Below, one piece after another: positions 49,862 through 58,668 of a stretch of DNA of 64,000 bases (positions within the stretch are counted from its first letter, which is position 1; each line of letters starts with the position of its first letter). Source of the stretch: JADCGM01 sp943368345 (lineage in GTDB: Bacteria > Pseudomonadota > Alphaproteobacteria > Sphingomonadales > Sphingomonadaceae); the NCBI GenBank assembly GCA_943368345.1, contig CALRKY020000004.1, positions 56,969 through 120,968 on the forward strand, in the 5' to 3' direction. Position numbers and translations under genes: made by a program. Below the pieces are notes generated by a model, which saw only the letters and a list, made by a program, of their open reading frames with translations, had not been told where the DNA came from and did not search any database.

Positions 49862-51211
49862 CTATCGGTAATCGACAATGGCATCACGCCGCAGATCGCG
49901 TAGATAGCGCTGGGCGGCCCGGTTGACCCGTTCGTCGTTCATCTGGGCATAGACTTCGTCCTTGGACGGGCCCTTGACCTCCTGCACCGTGCTGTCGTCG
50001 CGTCCGCACAGCACCAGCACCCGGACCCCATCCTTGCGGGAGCCGAACGGCGGCGTCGCTTCGCCAACCCGCATGTTGCGCATCATCGACTGAAGCGCCG
50101 CGGGAAGGTTCTTCAATTGCACCGCGTCATTGGCGACCACATCGGCACCAATTTCGCGCCCGACATCATCGGCGCGACCGCAGCCGCCCATTGCCTGGGT
50201 TTTGACCTGGAGCGTCTTGACCATCTCGCCGGCGGCTTTTTCGTCGGTGTCCGGCTTGAAGGTGATCGAAATCTGCTTGAGCGCCAGCGTGACGGCGTCA
50301 GGGTCTGCGGCCAATATCTGCTTCTTGTCGATCAGGTGCAGGATGGTGACACCGGTCGCGGTCCGGATCGGATCGCTATAGTCGCCCTTTTCCAGCGTCT
50401 TGAGCTTCTCGGCGAGCGGCGTTGCCAGCTGTTCCGGTTGCACGAGCCCGAGATCGCCACCAACGGCGGCCGTTGATGCCTGGGAGAATTGCCGGGCATA
50501 GGCAACGAAGGAGGCTCCGGCCCGGACCTGATCGAGAATTCGCTGGGCCCCGGCCAGCACCTGCGCTTCATTTTCGCTGGTCGCTTCCAGGAAAATCTCG
50601 CCGACTCGGTACTGGGTTTGCCCCTTGGATGCCTCCAGCTTCTTGATGACAGCTTCGACTTCATCGTCACCGACATTGACGAAGGGCTCGACGCGGCGGC
50701 GCAGCAAACGGCTCCAGGCAAGCTCCGCCTGAATTTGCTGCTTGAGTGAGGCAGCAGAGGTCTCCCGCTCTTTCAGATAGGCGGTGAACTGCTTTGGGCT
50801 TTGCTTGAAATTACCGGCCACCCGGGTGAAGGCCGAATTGACCTCGGCCGGTTCAATCTTGACGTCATGCTCGCCCGCTTCGGCGATTTGCAGCTTTTCG
50901 TCGATCAGGTTGCGCAAAATTTGCAGGCGCAGCCGTTCGCGCTCTTCCGCTTCGATCTTGCCGCCGTTGGCGGTCACGACAAGATTCAGCCGCTGGTCGA
51001 CATCGGTGTCGGTAATCACCGCGCCGTTGACCATGGCGGTTGCCTTGCGCACGAACGGGTCCTGCTGCCCGAGCACCACGATTTCCGGATTGGAATCCCC
51101 GCCAAACAGCGGTGCATTTGCCTCAGGTCCCGGTCCATCCTGTCCGGTCACCGGTGTCGTTCCTAGCAGGGCCACAGCCCCTAGCAGCCAATATGGGCTA
51201 CGCACTCTCAT
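49862..51211 (-). CDS. surA: Periplasmic chaperone/peptidyl-prolyl isomerase SurA
   Basis: A 449-residue protein: signal peptide (about 1-23), SurA N-domain (VRKATAMVNGAVITDTDVDQ, RNLIDEKLQIAEAGEHDVKI), parvulin domain 1 (YRVGEIFLEATSENEAQVLA, GGDLGLVQPEQLATPLAEKL), and a degenerate second parvulin region (PFGSRKDGVRVLVLCGRDD) with two cysteines. It escorts outer-membrane proteins to the Bam complex. It follows lptD, its classic client, on the same strand. Confidence 0.93.
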   Translation of the reverse strand: MRVRSPYWLLGAVALLGTTPVTGQDGPGPEANAPLFGGDSNPEIVVLGQQDPFVRKATAMVNGAVITDTDVDQRLNLVVTANGGKIEAEERERLRLQILRNLIDEKLQIAEAGEHDVKIEPAEVNSAFTRVAGNFKQSPKQFTAYLKERETSAASLKQQIQAELAWSRLLRRRVEPFVNVGDDEVEAVIKKLEASKGQTQYRVGEIFLEATSENEAQVLAGAQRILDQVRAGASFVAYARQFSQASTAAVGGDLGLVQPEQLATPLAEKLKTLEKGDYSDPIRTATGVTILHLIDKKQILAADPDAVTLALKQISITFKPDTDEKAAGEMVKTLQVKTQAMGGCGRADDVGREIGADVVANDAVQLKNLPAALQSMMRNMRVGEATPPFGSRKDGVRVLVLCGRDDSTVQEVKGPSKDEVYAQMNDERVNRAAQRYLRDLRRDAIVDYR

Positions 51212-51307
51212 TCGTTTCTCCGCCCCGAACTACGGCCAATATGGCTCAGTGAAGGCGCGCCCATAACAGGATGATCCTGAACCGGCGCTGCACATCCGCA
51301 GATGCTC

Positions 51308-53476
51308 TTAGCGCCCGAGGTTCTTCAGCGCCAGTCGCAGCCCAAAGGTATTGCCCCGCGCCACGTCGCGGACCTGCGTATAGTCGCGCCGCCAGGAAAT
51401 GCCGAACTCCAGGCATTCATCCTCATAGGCGATGCCGATGCGGTGGCGGACCGGGTCAAACCCGTCGGCAAGACTCAGCAGATCGTCGCGGCGGCTGGTC
51501 AGGTCGAGGATCGCCGATCCGAACACCGACCAATAGCGGCTGACCTGCACCCGCCCGCCGGCCCGGACTTCTTCCCGGTCGGGTAGATCCTCCAGCGCGA
51601 TATCGCGGTTCAGCCGACTATAGCCGATTTCGGCAAAGGTGCGGCGGCTGCCGACCGTCGCGTCAATCTCGTTCCGGCGGATGGCAAAGCTGTTCTTGTC
51701 GATGCGCCAGCGGTGGGTGATGTCGAGCTTCCGCCCCAGACGAAACGATGTCCGCCCAACATAATCGGACAATTGGCGATCAAGCCCGCTGCCAACCGGA
51801 AACACGCCGGGTTTTTCGGCCAACCGGTAACTTTGCCCGGCCTCGGCAATGACCCCGACGCCGGGGCGATCCAGCGTCCAGCGAGCGCCATAGGTGATCC
51901 GCGCTCCGCCTTCCCACCGATCATATCCGGGGAAGCGGTTGATATCGAACAGGTTCAGGTCTTCCAGATCGACCGACCGGGCATCCTCGTTGACGATGCG
52001 GTTATTCTGGCCGCCACTGCTGCCGACGAACTGGATGCGCGGTGTCAACGTCTGGGTTCCCCCGAAGGCGAGGCCGGCAAAGGGCCATTCCACATCAACC
52101 GCAACCGCCGCCAGTCCGCGCGCCTGCACACCGTCTCGCCCGGTGTAGGTCGGAACCGTTGAAGCGGCCGAATTCTGGACATTGTAAACATCACCGCGCG
52201 CCGTCCCGGTCAGGGTTACCCGCTGACCAAAGGGTGTCAGTTTGCTCAGGTCCCACCGCACGCTGGCGAGCGCCCGCTGCGAATCCTCACCGGCGCTGCG
52301 GGTGATGGCCAAGGTGTTGGCGCGCACTTCCAGGCGGCCGCCAAGCGCGAATGCATCCAGGTCCGGCGTCCAGTGAAAATCGATCAGCGGCAATGCGATG
52401 GGCTGGGTTCCCTGCCGTTGCCCAAGTCGCAGGGTTTGGAAGGACCACCCGGCAATGGACAGGTAGGAGTCGCTGGCAAAACGCTCCAGTTGGTAGGAAT
52501 TGCGCAGCGTCACATCGCGTGAAATGTCATAGCGGCGTGGGAAGGTGTCGTCGGTGGTGAAGCGAAAGCCGAACGTCGACCGCCAGTCGCGATTGTGCTG
52601 GAATTGCCCATTGGCATGGAAATAGCCGCGGAACTGGCTGAACGGATTGAGGGCACCGGTGATGCGGGACACCGTGCCGACCATGCCAATCTTGAAGGGC
52701 CCATCCGACGTCAATCGCCGGTATTGCACCGCCACCGCCGGATTCGCGGCGCTGTAGATGGTCGGGGTCACCGTAAGGTCGCTGCTCGGCGTCAGCGGCA
52801 CATAATAGGGCAGGGACAGCTCGACGCCCAAGGACCGGCTGTAGCGCAGGTCAGGCACCAGCAAGCCGCTGGTATTCCCGGCGGTGCCGTCCGGATGGGA
52901 GAAGCTCGGCAGATAGACAATGGGAATGCCCAGCAGCTCGAAATAGGCGTTCCGGTAACTCAACCGGTGCTTTGCTGGGTTGTGGATGACCTTGACTGCC
53001 CGGATCTGCCAGACCGGTGCCCGGGCGCATCCATCCTCCCCCGTGGTGTCGCAGGGAGAATAGACCGCACGACTGAGATTGCTGATGTCGTCGACGCGGG
53101 TACCGCTCCGTGCCGCCAGTCGCCCTCCGTCCTGCAGCACCAGCAGGATATTCTCGATGGCTGCATCCCGCAGCGTGTCGGAGACATTGACCTTGTCACC
53201 AAAGGCCTGGTTGCCGCCCGGGTCGGTGACAATGACATTGCCGCGCGCCTCCACAAAGCCGGTACGGCGGTTATAGGCCACTTCGCTGGCGCGCAGCCGG
53301 TATTCGCCGCGAACGATCAGGACATTGCCGGTGGCGGTGACAATCTCCGCCTTGTCATCATAGCTCATGCGGTCGGCGGCAAAATCGACGGTGTCGCTCG
53401 GCAGAGGCTCTGCGGTGCCCTGCGCCACGGCCGGAACAGCGCTCGCCAGCAGCAGGACGGTAAACAGGCGGCGCAC
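51308..53476 (-). CDS. lptD: LPS-assembly protein LptD
   Basis: A 722-residue outer-membrane protein. Start GTG 53476 (VRRLFTVLLLASAVPAVAQG, a signal peptide) with AGGAG six bases upstream; the frame opens further to 53542 without support. The N-terminal OstA jellyroll holds DFAADRMSYDDKAEIVTATG, VAYNRRTGFVEARGNVIVTD; the rest is a 26-strand barrel-type region (YLPSFSHPDGTAGNTSGLLV, ARITYGARWTLDRP). It inserts LPS into the outer leaflet with LptE. Cys pairs CDTTGEDGC are in the jellyroll-barrel link. Confidence 0.94.
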   Translation of the reverse strand: MRRLFTVLLLASAVPAVAQGTAEPLPSDTVDFAADRMSYDDKAEIVTATGNVLIVRGEYRLRASEVAYNRRTGFVEARGNVIVTDPGGNQAFGDKVNVSDTLRDAAIENILLVLQDGGRLAARSGTRVDDISNLSRAVYSPCDTTGEDGCARAPVWQIRAVKVIHNPAKHRLSYRNAYFELLGIPIVYLPSFSHPDGTAGNTSGLLVPDLRYSRSLGVELSLPYYVPLTPSSDLTVTPTIYSAANPAVAVQYRRLTSDGPFKIGMVGTVSRITGALNPFSQFRGYFHANGQFQHNRDWRSTFGFRFTTDDTFPRRYDISRDVTLRNSYQLERFASDSYLSIAGWSFQTLRLGQRQGTQPIALPLIDFHWTPDLDAFALGGRLEVRANTLAITRSAGEDSQRALASVRWDLSKLTPFGQRVTLTGTARGDVYNVQNSAASTVPTYTGRDGVQARGLAAVAVDVEWPFAGLAFGGTQTLTPRIQFVGSSGGQNNRIVNEDARSVDLEDLNLFDINRFPGYDRWEGGARITYGARWTLDRPGVGVIAEAGQSYRLAEKPGVFPVGSGLDRQLSDYVGRTSFRLGRKLDITHRWRIDKNSFAIRRNEIDATVGSRRTFAEIGYSRLNRDIALEDLPDREEVRAGGRVQVSRYWSVFGSAILDLTSRRDDLLSLADGFDPVRHRIGIAYEDECLEFGISWRRDYTQVRDVARGNTFGLRLALKNLGR

Positions 53477-53576
53477 ATGATACTCCTGTGGTTCCCCCGC
53501 CTCATAGGATGCGGGGGAGGGGGCGGCAAGGCGGTCCCGCATCGACCCGGGCGCCCAGTCCGGCTATGGCAATCAC

Positions 53577-53852
53577 ATGAAACTCACGTCCGCCATCGCG
53601 ATTTACTTCCTGATCTGGTCGCTAACCTTGTTCGCCGTCTTGCCAACCGGGGTCCGCACTGCCCGCGAGTCCGGGGAAGCGGGTGTGCCGGGTCAGGCCG
53701 ACAGCGCCCCGCAATCGCCAGACCTTTGGCGCAAGGTCAAGCTGACGACGCTGATCTCCGCGATTTTGTTTGCGCTGTTCTACGCAAACTATGTCGGCGA
53801 CTGGATCGGGATGGACGACATCCTACCCGCGTTGCGACCACCAAACAGCTAG
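53577..53852 (+). CDS. DUF1467 family small membrane protein
   Basis: A 91-residue protein with two helices: AIAIYFLIWSLTLFAVLPTG and LTTLISAILFALFYANYVGD, joined by RTARESGEAGVPGQADSAPQ. 'YF..W..TLFAVLP.GVRT' and 'PG.ADSAP' mark DUF1467, an alphaproteobacterial family of unknown function. Stop shares four bases (CTAG) with the coiled-coil gene. Confidence 0.9.
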   Translation: MKLTSAIAIYFLIWSLTLFAVLPTGVRTARESGEAGVPGQADSAPQSPDLWRKVKLTTLISAILFALFYANYVGDWIGMDDILPALRPPNS

Positions 53853-56167
53853 TTGCGAATGCGCTCCAGCGCCTGCGCCAGTGCGACATAGAGTTTGCCA
53901 GTGTCGGATGCCAGCAAGGTAATCTGCAGTGAACTGGCTTCACGTTCACCGGCAACACTGCGCATCAACTGTTCAAAATCATTGACATATCGCCGCACAG
54001 AATCACGAAATTCCGGTTCGGTTTCGTACTGGCGGACAATTGCCTTGGCGGTGCCGCGGTCGAGCAGCTTGACCGAGCGCCGCGTGAAGATCGACCGGTC
54101 GCCGCGCAGGTAGGCGGTCCAGCTACTGTCGCTGACATCAATCGCCAATGCCTTGGCGATATCGATGGACGCAGAGTTGAGCGCATCGATCAGCAGCGTC
54201 GCGCGGCGTGACATGTCCTGCCGTGATGCATCCTCAAGCCGGACATCGGCTTCCTGAATCCGGGTTTCCACCAATGTGGCGGTTTCCAGCACTGCCAGCA
54301 TCTGCCGCGACAGGCGCTCCCCGGCACCTCGGGCCGCATCGGCGCTCGCCTCACTCGCCGCCGTCAGTTGCGATAATTGGCGAATGACCGGGTCGGTAAA
54401 GGACGTGCGCATCGCAGCATCTCCCGCCGCTGCCAGCGAGGTTCTCGAATCGAGGATCGCCCGGTCGAGCGCTTCCCGCATCGCCCCTTCGGCCTGCGCC
54501 GCCACATCCCGGGCGCGGACGAGCGCCTCGAGCAGCTTGGTGGTCGCGGCCAGCGCTGCCGCGTCCGTGCCCTGCTCGATCTCGCCGACCAGTTTGTTGG
54601 CTGTTGTCAGCCGGGCGGTAATCGTCGACATCAGGGTATCAAGGCCGTCGCGCTGCTGGGAAAGGGCATCTGCCGCCGCTGCGATGGCCGAACGACTGGA
54701 TTCAACCGGCTGGGCAACTGCAGCTGCCTTGCTCGAAGTCGCGTCGATTTCGCTGCCAAGCGCATCGACCGAGGCCCGCACTCCGTCAACGGCGCTTCCC
54801 GTTGCCGCCAGACTATCGGGCAGGGTGGACGACAACGTCACGACCGACGCGGTGATGGAGTCGTGCATCGCGGCGACCGCTGTTTCAAGCGCACGGGTTT
54901 GGTCGGCGCTCGCCTCAAGCGGGCTTGAAAGGCCGTGGACTTGCGTCAGGAATTCCTGAAGGCGCAGACTGAGGCCATCGAAAATGGCCACACTGCTCTG
55001 CGCGGCGTTGCTCAGTTTCGCATCGAGGACCCCAAAGCTGCGCCCATAGCTTTCGACGAGGTCGCCGCTCAGCGCTTCATGCCGGACCAATTCCGCAGTC
55101 AGCCGTTCGGCCTCGGTCGCCATCACCGCCAGCTGGTCATTGACGGTCCGTGCCGTGGTCTGGCCGAGATCGGTCAGGATCGCCTTCGCCTGGCCCGTCG
55201 CGGTCACCACCGCTTCGACCTGAATGTCCACTGCCTTGCGAGCCGCATCGAGCGCATCGGAGGCCCGGGTCATGGCGGCATCTACGCTGGTTTCCAGCCG
55301 CGCCGATTGCGCGCCGAACTGCTCGGCCGTTGCCGTACTTTCCGCATTGATGGCCGCCAGCGTCGCCCGGAGCTGATCCGCCGAAACCTCGGCCCGGGCC
55401 TTCAGGTCTTCGTGCCGACCCGCGACGCTGCCCAGCAACAGGTCGACTTCGCTAATCTGGGTCCTCGCACTGGCGGCGCTGTCGCCAATCAGAGCTTGAA
55501 TCGCCAAGGCCTGCTGCTGTGCCAGCGGCAGCGTATTGATAACATTGGCCAGTTCCGCATTCGCCGCAGTACTGCCAATGCTCAACTGCTCCAGTAGTGC
55601 GAGAATTGCCGACTTGTCCCGACCGAGCGTCCCGGAAATCGCCGCCGTCCGCAGTTCGAGATAGCCTGCCGCATCAACGAGCGACTCGGCTTGGGTTGCA
55701 AGCGTTTGGCGGACGTCCTCCACACGCGCGGCAACAGCGGTCAGCACCCCGTCAATGGCGTCAATTTCCCGCCGCGTCCGCGCCGTCACTTCGCTGAAAT
55801 GCGCTTCGGCCGCGGCAATCCGGTTAAGCGCGGTGCGGGTCTCGCCCGGAGCGGCGCGGGCCAGCATTAGTGCGACCAGCCAGATCGCGGTCAATGGCGC
55901 GGTAATTCCAGCAGCAATCCCGCCCAGCCCGACGAGCGTGACCTCGGTAGGGGGCAAATACCGGACGAGCAGGTAGATGGTCGCAACTGACACGGCGAGC
56001 CACAGGAACGAGGCAATTGCCGCCAATAGGATCGCCGTCCGCCACGGCCGCGTCTGACGTTCGCCTGCGACATGTTCCGCAACATCGGACAGCGGGCGAC
56101 GGGTTGAGGCTGGCTTGGTCGCGCTGGCCGTCGTGGCAGTGGCAAGCGAGCGCATCATGTCCGTCAA
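53849..56167 (-). CDS. TipN-like membrane-anchored coiled-coil protein
   Basis: A 772-residue protein with two membrane helices near the N-terminus (ILLAAIASFLWLAVSVATIY; GLGGIAAGITAPLTAIWLVA) and then about 560 residues of Ala/Thr/Asp-rich helix, mostly coiled coil, ending in a compact conserved block: SSWTAYLRGDRSIFTRRSVK, EFRDSVRRYVNDFEQLMRSV, LASDTGKLYVALAQALERI. Two helices plus a giant coiled coil is the architecture of TipN, the Caulobacter new-pole marker. The resemblance is architectural, so the name is tentative; a polarity role would fit the neighbouring kinase genes. Confidence 0.6.
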   Translation of the reverse strand: MTDMMRSLATATTASATKPASTRRPLSDVAEHVAGERQTRPWRTAILLAAIASFLWLAVSVATIYLLVRYLPPTEVTLVGLGGIAAGITAPLTAIWLVALMLARAAPGETRTALNRIAAAEAHFSEVTARTRREIDAIDGVLTAVAARVEDVRQTLATQAESLVDAAGYLELRTAAISGTLGRDKSAILALLEQLSIGSTAANAELANVINTLPLAQQQALAIQALIGDSAASARTQISEVDLLLGSVAGRHEDLKARAEVSADQLRATLAAINAESTATAEQFGAQSARLETSVDAAMTRASDALDAARKAVDIQVEAVVTATGQAKAILTDLGQTTARTVNDQLAVMATEAERLTAELVRHEALSGDLVESYGRSFGVLDAKLSNAAQSSVAIFDGLSLRLQEFLTQVHGLSSPLEASADQTRALETAVAAMHDSITASVVTLSSTLPDSLAATGSAVDGVRASVDALGSEIDATSSKAAAVAQPVESSRSAIAAAADALSQQRDGLDTLMSTITARLTTANKLVGEIEQGTDAAALAATTKLLEALVRARDVAAQAEGAMREALDRAILDSRTSLAAAGDAAMRTSFTDPVIRQLSQLTAASEASADAARGAGERLSRQMLAVLETATLVETRIQEADVRLEDASRQDMSRRATLLIDALNSASIDIAKALAIDVSDSSWTAYLRGDRSIFTRRSVKLLDRGTAKAIVRQYETEPEFRDSVRRYVNDFEQLMRSVAGEREASSLQITLLASDTGKLYVALAQALERIRN

Positions 56168-56300
56168 GTCTCCGATCTACCGGGCGGACTGTAACACTCC
56201 CGGCCCGGTGATGACAGCCTGCGGTGCCGGAAAGCTTGGCAATCCGGCTGCGACAGCCCAGAAAGCATTTGGGCGGACAAAATGGGGGACTGGGACCGCG
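56168..56300. promoter_or_regulatory. Divergent promoter region (TipN-like gene / CDP-alcohol transferase-like gene)
   Basis: About 130 bases separate the two divergent genes if the plus-strand gene starts at 56301. No clear promoter boxes, CtrA sites or GANTC are recognised. Confidence 0.35.
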
Positions 56301-57548
56301 ATGGCGATTGTGGCGCTGCTGAGCGCACATCATTGCAGCGACGGTGGCGAGCCCTGGGGCTTGCTGGCCGTCGGCGGCCTGCCCATCGTTGGGCGGCAGT
56401 TGCGACAGGCCGCGCAGGCAGGCGTTGGCCGCGCCATCGTGAAGGTAGAGGCTCCTACACCCGACCAGCTCATTGCGCTTGAACGGCTTGGACCAGGCCT
56501 GACAATCGTCCGTGACGGTGTCGAATTGGCCGTTGCCATTGGTGCCGATGATGTCCTGCTGTTTGCTGAGGGGTTGATCGTCGATCAGGCAGCGATCGGG
56601 CAGATGATCATCCTCGATAGCGCAGCGCTCGCGGTCTGGTCTGGTGAAGCACCGCCAGAGGCCGAGCGGATCGATCACCAAAGCTGTTGGGCCGGGCTGG
56701 CCAGAATTCCGAACCAACTGGTCATCGAGACCGCGCGGACGCTGGATGACTGGGATATGCAGTCAACGCTGCTGCGGGTCACATCGGCATTGGCCCCGGA
56801 ACGATTCGCTGTTGATGCTGCGGGTCGACCGGACTGGCAGATCGCTCGCACACCCGAGGCAGCCCATTTGCTGACCGATCGTTTGCTGCGGGGCAAACAG
56901 CTTGGTCACGGCAATTGGGTACTGCGATATGTCCAGATGCCCATTGCGGCACTGTTGACCCGTTGGTTGCTCCCGACGCGCGCGACAGCATTTGCGCTGC
57001 GTACCGCAGGAACCGTCACTGGCCTTGCCGCAGCGACGGCCTTCGCAACCGGATGGGTATCGACTGGCTTAGCTCTCGCATTGACCGTTGGCTTCCTGAT
57101 TTGCACCGCTGAAATATTGGCGTGGGTCCGGCTTGAGGCCTTGCCTCAGGATCATCGGTGGGACTTGGCGGACCGTGTGATCGGCTATGGTTGGTTCATT
57201 GCACTGGCGGCGTGGCTGGCGCGATCAACCGCGACCGGGAGTCCCTGGCTTCTCGCTGTCATCCTCGTCGCGTTTTCCGCAGCCGCGTCCCAGCAGAGAC
57301 GGCATTTCCAGCAGCTTACGGGTATCGCTCTCGACTCCTGCGGCGTTGCCGAACGACGTACTGGTCGGATGGTAGCCGTCCCTGACACGCTCAGCTGGAC
57401 GTTGATCCCGTTCGCCTGGCTGGGCTTTTGGCAAATCGGCTTGGCTGTTCTCGCGGCCTATGCCGGGTTGCTGTTCTTTGTGACCCAGGCGCAGCTGTTT
57501 CGGAATTTGCGGCAGTTGGCGATCAGTCAGCAAAAACAGCGAGTTTGA
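56301..57548 (+). CDS. Degenerate CDP-alcohol phosphotransferase-like membrane protein
   Basis: About 415 residues from ATG 56301; starts at 56211 or 56157 are possible but overlap the divergent promoter or gene. N-terminal half: nucleotidyltransferase-like layout (LLAVGGLPIVGRQLRQAAQA, LFAEGLIVDQAAIGQMIILD). C-terminal half: LLRGKQLGHGNWVLRYVQMP, which resembles the amphipathic entry of CDP-alcohol phosphotransferases fused to such domains, followed by about six helices. The catalytic motif D-x2-DG-x2-AR-x8-G-x3-D is not found where it should be. Probably a non-catalytic relative; real role unknown. Confidence 0.5.
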   Translation: MAIVALLSAHHCSDGGEPWGLLAVGGLPIVGRQLRQAAQAGVGRAIVKVEAPTPDQLIALERLGPGLTIVRDGVELAVAIGADDVLLFAEGLIVDQAAIGQMIILDSAALAVWSGEAPPEAERIDHQSCWAGLARIPNQLVIETARTLDDWDMQSTLLRVTSALAPERFAVDAAGRPDWQIARTPEAAHLLTDRLLRGKQLGHGNWVLRYVQMPIAALLTRWLLPTRATAFALRTAGTVTGLAAATAFATGWVSTGLALALTVGFLICTAEILAWVRLEALPQDHRWDLADRVIGYGWFIALAAWLARSTATGSPWLLAVILVAFSAAASQQRRHFQQLTGIALDSCGVAERRTGRMVAVPDTLSWTLIPFAWLGFWQIGLAVLAAYAGLLFFVTQAQLFRNLRQLAISQQKQRV

Positions 57549-57636
57549 ATTCGGCCGTCGCGCCGAAGCGCAATTCTCCAGATTCCTTTAGCGCTCGTTA
57601 ACCCTGTTCGGCCTATGCCGATGGCCGAGAGGTGAG

Positions 57637-58668
57637 GTGACCGACACAGACCGGACCCGGATGGCGACTGATACCACCGCTGCGCGCAACCGCGCCCAGC
57701 GGGGGGAGGATTTGCGCGCCGTCAGCGGCAGTAGCATTTTCGGACCGGCAGCCCAGATCAGCGACCAGCGCAAGTCGCTGCTGCGCGGGCTGGCGGATTC
57801 GTTGGCCCGGGAGGTCAGCCAGTCGCTGCGCCTGGCAATGTCGGGCAGCAGTCCGGCGTCCGAAGTTCATGGCAGTTTCAGCGTGATTCCGCCGGTTGAA
57901 CTGGCCAATCGGCTCGGGGAGCTACCGGTCTTCCGAACGCCGTCGATGCTTGGACTATTGTTCCGGCATACCGATGAGCACTTGTTCCACCGCCGACTCG
58001 GGTCCGCCGTTCCGGCAATGGCCGGGCCGATTGGCCGGATGGCGCAATCTGCCGATCCGGTCTTGGCCCAGAATGCGATGGCCCTGGTCATCGTCATGGC
58101 CCGACGCTCTGACCCCGCCGGAATTCCGTTGCTGTCGATGGATGAGGTCGGACGGACCGATCTGGAGCAAGTGGTATGGCAGGTGGCGGCGACGCTTGGC
58201 TCCTTGTCGGACGCCATCGACCGCGACCCAGCGCTCCCACTTGCCGCCCGAATGGTGCTGTCAGACCATGCGCCGGAGCGGGCCGTCGGGGAACGTGCCA
58301 TGGTTCTCGCTGGCAATCTGGAACGGGCCGGTTGGGGTGGGAATGACCTGATCCTCGATCTGATCGCATCCGGTGCGATCCATCTGGCCGCCGCACTGCT
58401 CGCCATCCGGTGCAATCTGCGGTACAGTGATTGTCTCGACATTTTAATTTCGGATGAGCCGCTGTGCTGGGCGGTCCTTGCCAGCGGGGCCGATCTGGCA
58501 TCACCGGCATTGTTCCGGTTGCTGGCCGATGGGCAGGGCCGGGGGTCGGCTGCAACCGAAGCTGAAACCCATGCCGCTGCGCTTTCGGTTACCGACCGCG
58601 ACGACATCTTGCGGGATTGGCGACGGGACCCGGTCTACCGGGCGGCGCGATCAGCGATCCAGACATGA
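57637..58668 (+). CDS. DUF2336-like protein, partner of the following kinase
   Basis: A 343-residue helical protein starting at GTG 57637. ISDQRKSLLRGLADSLAREV resembles the N-terminal helix of DUF2336 proteins, and the later repeats (PALPLAARMVLSDHAPERAV, AALLAIRCNLRYSDCLDILI, LRDWRRDPVYRAARSAIQ) look like an alpha-solenoid. DUF2336 proteins have no assigned biochemical role. It overlaps the histidine kinase gene by four bases, which implies a joint function. Confidence 0.6.
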   Translation: MTDTDRTRMATDTTAARNRAQRGEDLRAVSGSSIFGPAAQISDQRKSLLRGLADSLAREVSQSLRLAMSGSSPASEVHGSFSVIPPVELANRLGELPVFRTPSMLGLLFRHTDEHLFHRRLGSAVPAMAGPIGRMAQSADPVLAQNAMALVIVMARRSDPAGIPLLSMDEVGRTDLEQVVWQVAATLGSLSDAIDRDPALPLAARMVLSDHAPERAVGERAMVLAGNLERAGWGGNDLILDLIASGAIHLAAALLAIRCNLRYSDCLDILISDEPLCWAVLASGADLASPALFRLLADGQGRGSAATEAETHAAALSVTDRDDILRDWRRDPVYRAARSAIQT

